Of a stretch of DNA of 64,000 nt, positions 34,238 through 42,789 are shown piece after piece. The stretch covers positions 6,191,367 through 6,255,366 of the forward strand of contig NZ_CP031320.1 of NCBI RefSeq assembly GCF_003355155.1, written 5' to 3'. The notes beneath the pieces are model-generated. The model worked only from the letters and a program-made list of their open reading frames with translations, had not been told where the DNA came from and did no database searches. The position numbers and the translations under genes are program-made. Source of the DNA: Streptomyces armeniacus. Its GTDB lineage: Bacteria > Actinomycetota > Actinomycetes > Streptomycetales > Streptomycetaceae. Within the stretch, counting starts at the first letter, position 1. Each line of letters opens with the position of its first letter.

Positions 34238-34693
34238 GTGACCGACGAGCCACAGCACGTGACCGACGACCCCAGGCGGGCGGCACGCCGCGCGCGCGGA
34301 CTCGCGTACGTCTGCGAGAACCTCCCGTACCTGCGCGAGACGCTGCCGTCCGGCGACGCCGTCGAACGGCTGCTGGACGCCGTACGGGAGCGGCGCACGG
34401 CCGCGGACGTGGACGCCGCGCTGGACGCGCTGCACCACCAAGTGCAGGCCGCGGGCGACGCGTTGGGCGTGTACGCGGGCCTGCGGGGCGACTGGTTCGG
34501 GCGCGGCGACACGGGGGCGCGGCCGGTCGGGTTCTCCGCTCCGTCGGCGCGGCCGGTGCCGGGCGACGACACCGAGAAGGCCCACCTCTGCCCGCACGGC
34601 CGGTGCGCCCGGTACGTCTGGCCGGAGGCCGCCGCGGCGGACGGACCGGAGTGCGCGATCGACGGCCGGCCGATGCCGCTCAGGAACCTGTAG
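34238..34693 (+). CDS. Small CATRA-associated protein with zinc-ribbon-like Cys cluster
   Basis: A 151-residue protein starting at GTG 34238 after GGGAGGGG. An N-terminal helical region (ARGLAYVCENLPYLRETLPS, VDAALDALHHQVQAAGDALG) is followed by a C-terminal HLCPHGRCARYVWPEAAAAD with a second Cys (PECAIDGRP), a possible small metal site. It is encoded head to head with the CHAT-TPR gene and 11 bp before a membrane protein gene. Small partners of this size accompany CHAT-TPR proteases in CATRA systems. The name rests on context. Confidence 0.65.
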   Translation: MTDEPQHVTDDPRRAARRARGLAYVCENLPYLRETLPSGDAVERLLDAVRERRTAADVDAALDALHHQVQAAGDALGVYAGLRGDWFGRGDTGARPVGFSAPSARPVPGDDTEKAHLCPHGRCARYVWPEAAAADGPECAIDGRPMPLRNL

Positions 34694-34704
34694 CGGCCCG
34701 CGCG

Positions 34705-35619
34705 ATGGGAGGGCTGCTGACCGAACTCGGCAAACAGATCGCCGAACGCTGGCTGTCGCTGCTCGTGCTGCCCGGCGCCCTGCTCCTCACCGTGCTCGCC
34801 GCCGGGCACGAACTGGGCCACCGCCGCTGGTACGACATCGCCGTGCTCCCCGGCCGGCTCGGCGCGTACACCGACCAGTGGGCGGGTACGTCGTCCCGGC
34901 TCGTGGCGCTGCTCGCCGGGGTGCTCGTCGCGTCGGCGGCGTGCGGGGTGTGCGCGCAGGCGCTGGGTTCGCTGCTGGAACGCGGCTGGCTGGCCGCCGG
35001 CTGGCAGGGCTGGCCCGCGCCCGTACGGCGGTTGGCGGAGCGCCGTACGGAGCGGCGCCGGGCCCGTTACGCCGGCCGCCGGGACGCCGTCGCGCGTGCC
35101 GCGGCCGAGCACGGGCCCGGCACGCGTGCCGTCCAGGCCGCCCGGCACCGGCTGCGCCGCGTCGCGCAGGTGGCCCCGGACCGGCCGACGTGGGCGGGCG
35201 ACCGGCTGCACGCCACGGAGACCCGGCTGCGCCGCGACCTGGGCGTGGACGTCGGCATGGTGTGGCCGCAGCTGTGGCTGGCGGCGTCCGACACGACGCG
35301 CGCGGAGGTGACGGCGGCCCGCGAGGCGATGGCCAGGGCGGCGACGCTGGCGGGCTGGGGCCTGCTGTACCTGCTCGTCGCCGCGGCGTGGTGGCCGGGC
35401 CTGCTGGTCTCCGCCGCGGTCACGGCCACGGCATGGCACAGGGCGCGCGCCGCCACGGACACGTACGCGACGCTGGTGGAGGCGGTGACCCGGTTCCACT
35501 TCCCGGACCTGGCCCGCCAGTTGGGCCTGCTCGCCGAGGGCAGCCCGCCCTCACGGCGTACGGGCGAGCTGGTGACGGAGTACGCGGCGTCGGGACGGCT
35601 GCCGTCGGACGAGCCGTAG
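34705..35619 (+). CDS. Membrane protein of the CATRA-type locus
   Basis: This 304-residue protein has an N-terminal membrane helix (LSLLVLPGALLLTVLAAGHE), a second (LVALLAGVLVASAACGVCAQ), and a long Arg-rich cytoplasmic segment (about residues 90-195). A C-terminal hairpin of two helices follows (LAGWGLLYLLVAAAWWPGLL and on), then a basic tail. It starts 11 bp after the small CATRA-associated gene and is probably its partner. A membrane effector cleaved or released by the CHAT protease would fit, but that is inference. It converges on the GH31 gene with a five-base gap. Confidence 0.65.
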   Translation: MGGLLTELGKQIAERWLSLLVLPGALLLTVLAAGHELGHRRWYDIAVLPGRLGAYTDQWAGTSSRLVALLAGVLVASAACGVCAQALGSLLERGWLAAGWQGWPAPVRRLAERRTERRRARYAGRRDAVARAAAEHGPGTRAVQAARHRLRRVAQVAPDRPTWAGDRLHATETRLRRDLGVDVGMVWPQLWLAASDTTRAEVTAAREAMARAATLAGWGLLYLLVAAAWWPGLLVSAAVTATAWHRARAATDTYATLVEAVTRFHFPDLARQLGLLAEGSPPSRRTGELVTEYAASGRLPSDEP

Positions 35620-35624
35620 CGGCT

Positions 35625-38060
35625 TTACGTGCCGTCCGCCCCGTCCCCGTCCCCGTCCGCGCCCAGCAGCGCGGTCAGTCCGGCCGTTCCGGCGGGGGCG
35701 GTGAGGAGCGTGCCGTCCCCGGTCTCGTGCGCGGTCACGCCCGTGCCCTCGGGTACGGCGGCGTGCTCGCCCGCGAGGAGTACGTGCCAGGGCCCGCGCG
35801 CCCCGCTCGCCTCGGTGGTGATCCGGCGCCCCGCGCGCCGGGTGCGGAAGACGGCGCCGGGTGCGCCGTCGGCGGCCGGTACGCGGGTGGTGATGGTCTC
35901 GCCGTCGCGGAGGGCGTACGCGCGCAGGGTCACGCCGTCCGCCCAGTCGTAGACGGCGCTGTCGTCCCGTGCACCGAACGGGATGACCGACCCGGGCCGT
36001 GCCAGCAGCGGCAGGCTGTCGAAGCCGTGCCGCTCGCGCCGCCAGCCGGGGCCGGTGACGCGCTCACCCGTCAGTACGCGCGTCCACTCGCCGGCCGGCA
36101 CGTAGTAGTCGACGGTGCCGTCGGCGGTGAAGACGGGCGCGACGAGCAGGTCGTCGCCGAGCATGTACTGCCGGTCCAGGGTGTGGCAGCCGGGGTCGTC
36201 GGGGAACTCCAGGAGCATCGCGCGCATCACGGGCGTGCCGTGCTCGGCGGCCTGCCGGGCGGCGCGGTAGAGGTACGGCATCAGCCGGTGCTTGAGCCGG
36301 GTGAAGTCGCGGGTGACGGCGACGGCCGAGCCCGTGTCCGTACCGTCGCCCGTACCCGTATCACCGTCGTCACCCGCAGAGCTCTCGTCGGCCGCGTCGA
36401 AGGCCCACGGCACCCGGTACGAGGAGCTGCCGTGCAGCCTGCTGTGCGAGGACAGCAGCCCGAACGGCACCCACCGCTTGAAGACCTCGGGGCTCGGTGT
36501 GCCCTCGAAGCCGCCGATGTCGTGGCTCCAGAAGCCGAACCCGGACAGCCCGAGCGACAGCCCGCCGCGCAGCGACTCGGCCATGGCCTCGAAGGTGGAC
36601 TCGCAGTCGCCGCCCCAGTGCACGGGGTACTGCTGCCCGCCCGCCGTCGCGGAGCGCGCGAACAGCACGGCCTCGTCCGCACCGCGCTCCTCGGTGAGGG
36701 TGTCGAAGACGGTGCGGTTGTAGAGGTGGGTGTAGTGGTTGTGCATCCGCTCGGGGTCGGAGCCGTCGTGCCAGACGACGTCGGTGGGGACGCGTTCGCC
36801 GAAGTCGGTCTTGAAGCAGTCGACGCCCTGCCCGAGCAGCCCGCGCAGCTTCTCGGCGTACCACTCCCGCGCTCCCGGGTGCGTGAAGTCGACCAGGCCC
36901 ATGCCCGCCTGCCACATGTCCCACTGCCACACGCCGCCGTCGGGCCTGCGTACGAGGTAGCCGAGCCGCGCGGCCTCCGCGAACAGCGGGGACTTCTGGG
37001 CGATGTACGGGTTGATCCACACGCAGATCCGCAGCCCGTGCTCCTCCTTGAGCCGCGCGAGCATGCCTTCGGGGTCGGGGAAGACGTCGGGGTCCCAGGT
37101 GAAGTCGCACCACTGGTAGGCGCGCATCCAGAAGCAGTCGAAGTGGAACACGCCGAGCGGGATGTCCCGTTCGGCCATGCCGCGGACGAAGCGGCTGACG
37201 GTCTCCTCGTCGTACGAGGTGGTGAACGACGTCGACAGCCACAGCCCGAACGACCACGCCGGGGGCAGCGCGGGGCGGCCGGTGAGCGCGGTGTAGCGGT
37301 CGAGGATCTCCTTCGGGGACGGGCCGTGGACGACGTGGAACTCGAGGACCTGGTCGGCGACGCTGAACTGCACCTGCCCGACGGCCTCGGAGCCGATCTC
37401 GTACGACACGGTGCCGGGGTGGTTGACGAAGACGCCGTAGCCGCGGTTGGTGAGGTGGAACGGCACGTTCTTGTACGCGAGTTCGCTCGCGGTGCCGCCG
37501 TCGGCCTGCCAGATGTCGACGCTCTGCCCGTTGCGCAGCAGCGGGGTGAAGCGCTCGCCGAGGCCGTAGACGAGTTCGCCGACGCCGAGGGAGAGCTGCG
37601 CGACGGAGTGGTGCGTGCCGTCGGGCGTGGTGGCGTAGCCGGTGCCGCGGGTGCCGACGGAGGTGAGGGTGCGGCCGCCGGCGGTGAAGTCCAGCCGGTA
37701 CGGGCCCGCCGTGTCGACCCGCAGCGACAGCGCGCCCGCGGCCAGTTCGAGCACCGAGCCGTCGCGGCTGACCTTGCCGGCGGGCGCGGCGCCTTCGGCG
37801 GGCCCGTGCAGCGCGAAGTGGGGGCCCGGGTCGGGGCCGCCCGCGTGGTGGGTGACGCGTACGCCGATCACGCCGTCGGCGGGCGCGAAGCACTCGACGG
37901 TCAGCAGGGGGGCGTTGAGGGTGTCGCCGCGGTGCCGGACGTGGCGTACGGGCGCGTAGAGGGTGAGGCGGTCGTCGTCGACGCGGGTGTCGGCGATCTC
38001 GGTGGCGTAGGCGGCCTGCACGCCCTCCCGCATCAGCCAGTAGCCGTCGGTGAACTTCAT
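35625..38060 (-). CDS. yicI: Alpha-xylosidase (GH31, YicI type)
   Basis: This enzyme removes alpha-linked xylose from isoprimeverose and xyloglucan oligosaccharides. The 811-residue protein follows E. coli YicI closely: the start MKFTDGYWLMREGVQAAYAT, the nucleophile segment DCFKTDFGERVPTDVVW (Asp about 417) and the acid/base segment YPVHWGGDCESTFEAMAESL (Asp about 482). SHDIGGFEGTPSPEVFKRW and the GLLSSHSRLHGSSSYRVPWA block match as well. An Asp/Gly/Thr-rich insert of roughly 25 residues follows that block. ATG 38060 overlaps the GH1 stop by ATGA, so it is the last gene of the LacI-controlled sugar operon. Confidence 0.9.
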   Translation of the reverse strand: MKFTDGYWLMREGVQAAYATEIADTRVDDDRLTLYAPVRHVRHRGDTLNAPLLTVECFAPADGVIGVRVTHHAGGPDPGPHFALHGPAEGAAPAGKVSRDGSVLELAAGALSLRVDTAGPYRLDFTAGGRTLTSVGTRGTGYATTPDGTHHSVAQLSLGVGELVYGLGERFTPLLRNGQSVDIWQADGGTASELAYKNVPFHLTNRGYGVFVNHPGTVSYEIGSEAVGQVQFSVADQVLEFHVVHGPSPKEILDRYTALTGRPALPPAWSFGLWLSTSFTTSYDEETVSRFVRGMAERDIPLGVFHFDCFWMRAYQWCDFTWDPDVFPDPEGMLARLKEEHGLRICVWINPYIAQKSPLFAEAARLGYLVRRPDGGVWQWDMWQAGMGLVDFTHPGAREWYAEKLRGLLGQGVDCFKTDFGERVPTDVVWHDGSDPERMHNHYTHLYNRTVFDTLTEERGADEAVLFARSATAGGQQYPVHWGGDCESTFEAMAESLRGGLSLGLSGFGFWSHDIGGFEGTPSPEVFKRWVPFGLLSSHSRLHGSSSYRVPWAFDAADESSAGDDGDTGTGDGTDTGSAVAVTRDFTRLKHRLMPYLYRAARQAAEHGTPVMRAMLLEFPDDPGCHTLDRQYMLGDDLLVAPVFTADGTVDYYVPAGEWTRVLTGERVTGPGWRRERHGFDSLPLLARPGSVIPFGARDDSAVYDWADGVTLRAYALRDGETITTRVPAADGAPGAVFRTRRAGRRITTEASGARGPWHVLLAGEHAAVPEGTGVTAHETGDGTLLTAPAGTAGLTALLGADGDGDGADGT

Positions 38061-39499
38061 CGGTCTGCCTGCTCTCCGGTGTGCTGTGCCTGCTGTGCGT
38101 GGTGCTCGCGGTGGGCGGCGATCAGGCCGCGGTACCAGTGGTAGCTGTCCTTGGGGAGGCGCTCCTGCGTGTCGTAGTCGACGCGTACGAGCCCGAAGCG
38201 CTGCCCGTAGCCGCGCGCCCACTCGAAGTTGTCGAGCAGGGACCAGACGTAGTAGCCGCGTACGTCGACGCCCGCGGCGATCGCGCCGGCCAGCGCCGTG
38301 AGGTGGTCGCGCAGGTAGTCCACGCGGTCGGCGTCGTGCACGTGCCCGTCGGGGGCGACGGTGTCGGCCTCGGCGGAGCCGTTCTCGGTGATGTACAGCG
38401 GGGGCAGCGCGGGGTAGCGCCTGCTGAGGTCCACGAGGAGGTCGGTGAAGGTGTGCGGCATGACCGGCCAGCCCATGGTGGTGTGCCGTACGCCGTCGCG
38501 CGCGACCTGCTCGACGCGGATGTCGGCGGCCGTACGGGTCGCGGGGTCCGGGTCGCGGTACGGCGCGTCGGTGACGGTGATCGGCCGGTAGTAGTTGATG
38601 CCGGTGAAGTCCAGTGGTGCCGCGATGCGTTCCAGGTCGCCGTCGAGGCGCCAGGGGCCGTCCGCGAGCCCGCCCCAGGTCCCGGTCTCGTCGCGCGGGT
38701 AGCGCCCGGCGAACAGCGGGTCGAGCCACACCTCGTTGTGCAGCGTCTCGGCGCGGCGCACCGCCGCGTGGTCGGCGGGCGCTTCGGTGGCGGGCAGCAG
38801 CCGGTCCGGGTTGAGGGTGATGCCGACCTGCCCGGCGCCGGCGGCGCGCAGGGCCCGTACGGCGAGCCCGTGCCCGACGAGGAGGTGGTGGGCGGCGGCG
38901 AGCGCGCCCGCGCCCTCGCGGGTGCCGGGGGCGTGGCCGCCGATGGCGTGGCCGACGAACGCGCTGCAGAACGGCTCGTTGAGAGTGATCCAGCGCGGGA
39001 CGCGGTCGGCGAGCCGCTCGGCGGTGAGCGCGGCGTACTCGGCGAACCGCTCGGCGGTCTCCCGTACGCGCCAGCCGCCGCGGTCCTCCAGGGCCTGCGG
39101 CAGGTCCCAGTGGTAGAGGGTGGCGGCGGGGCTGACGCCGGCGGCGAGGAGCTCGTCCACGAGCCGGTCGTAGAAGTCCAGGCCGCGCGCGTTGGCAGGC
39201 CCTTCGCCGGTGGGCTGGACGCGGGGCCAGGCGATGGAGAAGCGGTAGCTGTGCACGCCGAGGCCGCGCAGCAGGGCGACGTCCTCGGGGTAGCGGTGGT
39301 AGTGGTCGCAGGCGACGTCCCCGGTGGCGCCGTCTGCGACGCGTCCGGGCTCACGGCAGTACGTGTCCCAGATCGACGGGCCGCGCCCGTCCTCGTCGTA
39401 CGCGCCCTCGATCTGGTAGCTGGCGGTGGCGGCGCCGAAGACGAAGTCCGCGGGGAGCGCGGTGAGCGCCGTCGGGAACCGGGTGGATTCCGGACTCAT
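38057..39499 (-). CDS. Beta-glucosidase (GH1)
   Basis: A 480-residue GH1 enzyme that hydrolyses terminal beta-linked glucose or galactose from oligosaccharides. It shows the N-terminal signature FVFGAATASYQIEGAYDEDG, the acid/base WITLNEPFCSAFVGHA and the nucleophile PLYITENGSAEADTV. The C-terminus has YYVWSLLDNFEWARGYGQRF. No signal peptide is present, so it acts inside the cell on imported oligosaccharides. It is preceded by two sugar ABC permeases and overlaps the GH31 gene. Confidence 0.92.
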   Translation of the reverse strand: MSPESTRFPTALTALPADFVFGAATASYQIEGAYDEDGRGPSIWDTYCREPGRVADGATGDVACDHYHRYPEDVALLRGLGVHSYRFSIAWPRVQPTGEGPANARGLDFYDRLVDELLAAGVSPAATLYHWDLPQALEDRGGWRVRETAERFAEYAALTAERLADRVPRWITLNEPFCSAFVGHAIGGHAPGTREGAGALAAAHHLLVGHGLAVRALRAAGAGQVGITLNPDRLLPATEAPADHAAVRRAETLHNEVWLDPLFAGRYPRDETGTWGGLADGPWRLDGDLERIAAPLDFTGINYYRPITVTDAPYRDPDPATRTAADIRVEQVARDGVRHTTMGWPVMPHTFTDLLVDLSRRYPALPPLYITENGSAEADTVAPDGHVHDADRVDYLRDHLTALAGAIAAGVDVRGYYVWSLLDNFEWARGYGQRFGLVRVDYDTQERLPKDSYHWYRGLIAAHREHHAQQAQHTGEQADR

Positions 39500-39604
39500 C
39501 AGGTGGGGTACCCCTTGCTTGCTCGCGATGCTGGCTTGCCTGTGCTGGTCTGCGTGTGCCTGCTGCGTGTGCTGGCTTGGTTGTGAACGGTGGGCGGGCG
39601 GCGG

Positions 39605-40486
39605 CTACTTCACGGACCCGCCGGTGATCCCGGCGGAGATGTACTTCTGCGCGACGACCAGCAGCACCGCCGCCGGTACGGCCGACAGCACGGCCGTGGC
39701 CATGACGGCGCCCCAGTCGCTGACGTGCGCGCCGACGAACTGGTAGATGCTGAGCGTCACCGGCTTCACGTCGTCCGTGGTGTTGAGCGTCAGCGCGAAC
39801 ATGAAGTCCGACCAGGCGAACAGGAACGTGAACAGCCCCGCCGTGATCAGCGCGTTGCGGCTCATCGGCAGGACGACCCGTACGAACGCCGTGAACCGGT
39901 TCGCGCCGTCCACCAGCGCCGCCTCCACCACCTCGGTGGGGATGGAGACCATGAACGCGCGCAGCAGCACGATGGAGAACGGCAGCCCCAGGGAGGCGTC
40001 GGCGAGGATCAGCCCGAGGTACGAGTTGACGAGCCGCAGTTCCGCGTACGCGCTGTAGAGGGCGTTGGCGATGACGATGCCCGGCACCATCTGCGTGATG
40101 AGCGTGGTGAAGACGATGGCGCGGCTGCCGCGCAGCCCGAACTGGGCGAGCCCGTACGCGGCGGGCGCGGCCAGCACCAGGCAGACGGCGACGGCGCCGA
40201 GGGCGATGCCGAGGCTGGTGAGCAGCGCGCGGCCCTGGCTGTCCAGCGCCTCCCGGAAGCTGGCCAGGCCGGGCGAGGTCGGGAACCAGTCGACGGCGAT
40301 GCCCGCGGAGGGCTGGAGCGCGGTGGACAGCATCCAGTAGACGGGGAACAGCAGCACGGCGAGGATCAGCAGCGCCGCGACGGTGTTCCAGGCGCGCCAG
40401 GCGCGTGCGCTGCGGCTGCCGCGCGCGCGGGTGCGTCCCGTGCTGGTGGTGGTTGTGGTCGTGGTGGTCGTAGCCAACGTGATCAC
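39605..40486 (-). CDS. Carbohydrate ABC transporter permease (MalG type)
   Basis: This 293-residue inner-membrane permease starts at GTG 40486, overlapping the stop of the other permease (GTGA). Six membrane helices are visible. The EAA loop for contact with the ATPase reads VEAALVDGANRFTAFVRVVL (about residues 190-209), and the C-terminus ends AQKYISAGITGGSVK, a hallmark of the MalG group. The N-terminus has a run of nine threonines. No ATPase gene is in the cluster, so it probably uses a shared MsiK-type ATPase. Confidence 0.92.
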   Translation of the reverse strand: MITLATTTTTTTTTSTGRTRARGSRSARAWRAWNTVAALLILAVLLFPVYWMLSTALQPSAGIAVDWFPTSPGLASFREALDSQGRALLTSLGIALGAVAVCLVLAAPAAYGLAQFGLRGSRAIVFTTLITQMVPGIVIANALYSAYAELRLVNSYLGLILADASLGLPFSIVLLRAFMVSIPTEVVEAALVDGANRFTAFVRVVLPMSRNALITAGLFTFLFAWSDFMFALTLNTTDDVKPVTLSIYQFVGAHVSDWGAVMATAVLSAVPAAVLLVVAQKYISAGITGGSVK

Positions 40487-41469
40487 TTCCCGGTGCGGCC
40501 GGAGCCGGCGCGGTCGGCGTACAGGTACAGCACGGCGAACACCGCGCTGATCAGGATGAGGACATTGCCGACGACGGCGCCCTGCCCGAAGTCGAGGCGC
40601 ATGAACGACATCTGGTAGGTGACGGTGCCGAGCGTCTGGGTGGAGTCGGCGGGGCCGCCCGAGGTGAGCGCGAGGATCAGGTCGAGGATCTTCACCGTCG
40701 ACATGAAGCCCAGCACCAGCACGACGGTGATGACCGGCCGCAGCATCGGCAGCGTGATGCTGCGGAAGACGCGCCACGGCCCGGCACCGTCCAGGGCGGC
40801 CGCCTCGTACAGGTCGCGCGGTATCTCCTGGAGGCCGCCGTAGAGGATGACCATGTTGAACGGGATGCCGATCCAGATGTTGACCAGCACCGCGGACAGC
40901 AGCGCCACGCTGGGGCTGTTCAGCCAGGGCACGCCGCCGTCCGTCAGACCGAGCGTCTGGAGGGCCGAGTTGAGGACGCCGTGCTCCTGGTCGAGGATGC
41001 GCCGCCAGACGACCGCGGCGACCACCATCGGCACCAGCCAGGGCAGCAGCAGCACGGCCCGTACGGTGCCGGACAGCCGGAAGCGGCGGGAGAAGAAGAC
41101 GGCGAGCGCCAGCCCGATGGTGAACTGGCCGAGGAGCGACCCGGCCGTGAACAGCGCGGTGTGCCAGAGGGCGTCGGTGAACAGCGGGTCGTCGAGCACG
41201 GCCCGGTAGTTGGCGAGGCCGTGGAAGGGAGCCTCGCCGGTGAAGTAGGTGGTGGGCGTGTAGTGCTGGAAGCTCATCAGCACGTTGCGCACCAGCGGGT
41301 AGCCGAAGAAGGCGGCCATGTAGACCAGCGCGGGCGCGATGAACAGCCAGCGCAGCAGGGCCGTACGGCGTCCCCGGCGGGCCGCCGCATCGGGTGTGCC
41401 CGCGGCCTTCCCCGGCTCGGACGCGGGTGCGGGCGCGGGCGTCGCGGACGGTGTCGTGGCGGTGCTCAT
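40483..41469 (-). CDS. Carbohydrate ABC transporter permease (MalF type)
   Basis: A 328-residue permease with a Pro/Ala-rich N-terminal tail and six membrane helices (first LLRWLFIAPALVYMAAFFGY). The EAA motif is LYEAAALDGAGPWRVFRSIT (about residues 235-254). It pairs with the MalG-type permease, which it overlaps by four bases, and lies eight bases downstream of the solute-binding protein gene. Together they form the uptake system of the sugar operon. Confidence 0.92.
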   Translation of the reverse strand: MSTATTPSATPAPAPASEPGKAAGTPDAAARRGRRTALLRWLFIAPALVYMAAFFGYPLVRNVLMSFQHYTPTTYFTGEAPFHGLANYRAVLDDPLFTDALWHTALFTAGSLLGQFTIGLALAVFFSRRFRLSGTVRAVLLLPWLVPMVVAAVVWRRILDQEHGVLNSALQTLGLTDGGVPWLNSPSVALLSAVLVNIWIGIPFNMVILYGGLQEIPRDLYEAAALDGAGPWRVFRSITLPMLRPVITVVLVLGFMSTVKILDLILALTSGGPADSTQTLGTVTYQMSFMRLDFGQGAVVGNVLILISAVFAVLYLYADRAGSGRTGK

Positions 41470-41477
41470 ACGGCTCC

Positions 41478-42704
41478 TCACTCCCCCGCCGTCGCCTGCC
41501 GCTGCGCGCGGCGCAGGGCGCTCTCCGGGCTCGCCTGGCCGGTGAGCACGGACTGGAACGCGCCGGCGAGCGCGTCGCCCACGACGGGCCAGCCGGCGCC
41601 GACCTGCGCGGTGCGGGAACGGGCGGTGGTGACCAGCCCGGCGAACGGGGCCAGCTTCGGGTTCTGCCGCGCGTAGGTGCGGGCGGCGGCGGCGCGGGTC
41701 GGGACGTTGTTGACGGCCTCGCCCCAGGCGAGCTGGTTCTCGGGCGTGTTGAGGCAGTTGAGGATCTTGGCGGCGTTCTTCTCGCGGCTGTCGTCCTCGT
41801 TCCTGGGCACGGTCATCACGGTGCCGCCGATCGGGGTGACGGCCGTGTCGCCGGCCTCCGGTACGGGCATGTCGGCGACGGCCCAGTCGACGTCCTTCTG
41901 GGCGGCCAGCACCGGCACCTGCCAGGGCCCGTTGATCATCATGGCCGTACGGCCCGCCACGAACTGGTCGTTGACGTCCTGCTGGTTCCAGTTGACGACG
42001 GCCTTGGAGACGGACTTGTCGGCCACCAGCCGCTGCCACAGCTCCAGCGCCGCGACGCCCTTGCCGTCGTCGAGGCGGGCCTCGTCGCCGCCCGAGGACC
42101 AGAAGAACGGCAGGAACTGGTAGACGCCGTCGGCGTCCGGGCTGGCGCTGAAGGCCAGCCCGTAGCGGCCGTCGCCGGTCAGTTCGCGGGCCGCGGCGCG
42201 CAGTTCGTCCCACGTACGGGGCGGCTCGACGCCGGCCTTCTTCAGCAGGTCCTTGTTGTAGTAGAGGGCGAGGGAGTTGGCGGCGCGGGCGACGCCGTAG
42301 CGGGTGCCGTCGTAGCTGCCGAGGATGACGGCGCTGCGGGAGAAGCCGGTGGTGTCGACGCCGAGTTCCTTCAGGCTGTGCAGGCCGCCGGTCTCGGCGA
42401 ACTGCGGCAGCTCGGAGCCGTCGAGTTCGAGGATGTCGGGCAGCGACTTCGAGGAAGCCATCCGCAGCGCCTTGGACGACACCTGGTCGGCGGGCACGCT
42501 GTTCTGCTCGACGCGCAGCCCGTACTTGCGGGCGCAGCGGTCGAAGAACCGCTGGTTCTTGGTGTGTTCGGCGGTGTCGGTCGCGGAGTTGAGCACGGTG
42601 ACGGTGCCGGGGTCCGGGGCGGGGGCGCAGCCGGGGAGGCCGAACGCGGCCACCGCCCCCACCGTGGCCACGGCGAGCAACGGGCGTGCTGGGCGGGAGT
42701 ACAT
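41478..42704 (-). CDS. Extracellular sugar-binding lipoprotein of an ABC transporter
   Basis: A 408-residue protein with a lipoprotein signal (PLLAVATVGAVAAFGLPGC, lipid Cys about residue 26) followed by a family 1 extracellular solute-binding domain. Recognisable parts include YGVARAANSLALYYNKDLLK, AGRTAMMINGPWQVPVLAAQ and the C-terminal hinge region. It would capture the oligosaccharide and deliver it to the permeases encoded immediately downstream. It is the first gene of the transport and hydrolase operon; the GH3 gene lies 85 bp upstream. Confidence 0.92.
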   Translation of the reverse strand: MYSRPARPLLAVATVGAVAAFGLPGCAPAPDPGTVTVLNSATDTAEHTKNQRFFDRCARKYGLRVEQNSVPADQVSSKALRMASSKSLPDILELDGSELPQFAETGGLHSLKELGVDTTGFSRSAVILGSYDGTRYGVARAANSLALYYNKDLLKKAGVEPPRTWDELRAAARELTGDGRYGLAFSASPDADGVYQFLPFFWSSGGDEARLDDGKGVAALELWQRLVADKSVSKAVVNWNQQDVNDQFVAGRTAMMINGPWQVPVLAAQKDVDWAVADMPVPEAGDTAVTPIGGTVMTVPRNEDDSREKNAAKILNCLNTPENQLAWGEAVNNVPTRAAAARTYARQNPKLAPFAGLVTTARSRTAQVGAGWPVVGDALAGAFQSVLTGQASPESALRRAQRQATAGE

Positions 42705-42789
42705 GGGTGGAATCTCCGATCCGGTACGGCGGGAGGGCCGGCGGGCGGTGCGGGCCGGCCTGGAGCGGGCCGGTCAGCGGTGCGGCCGG

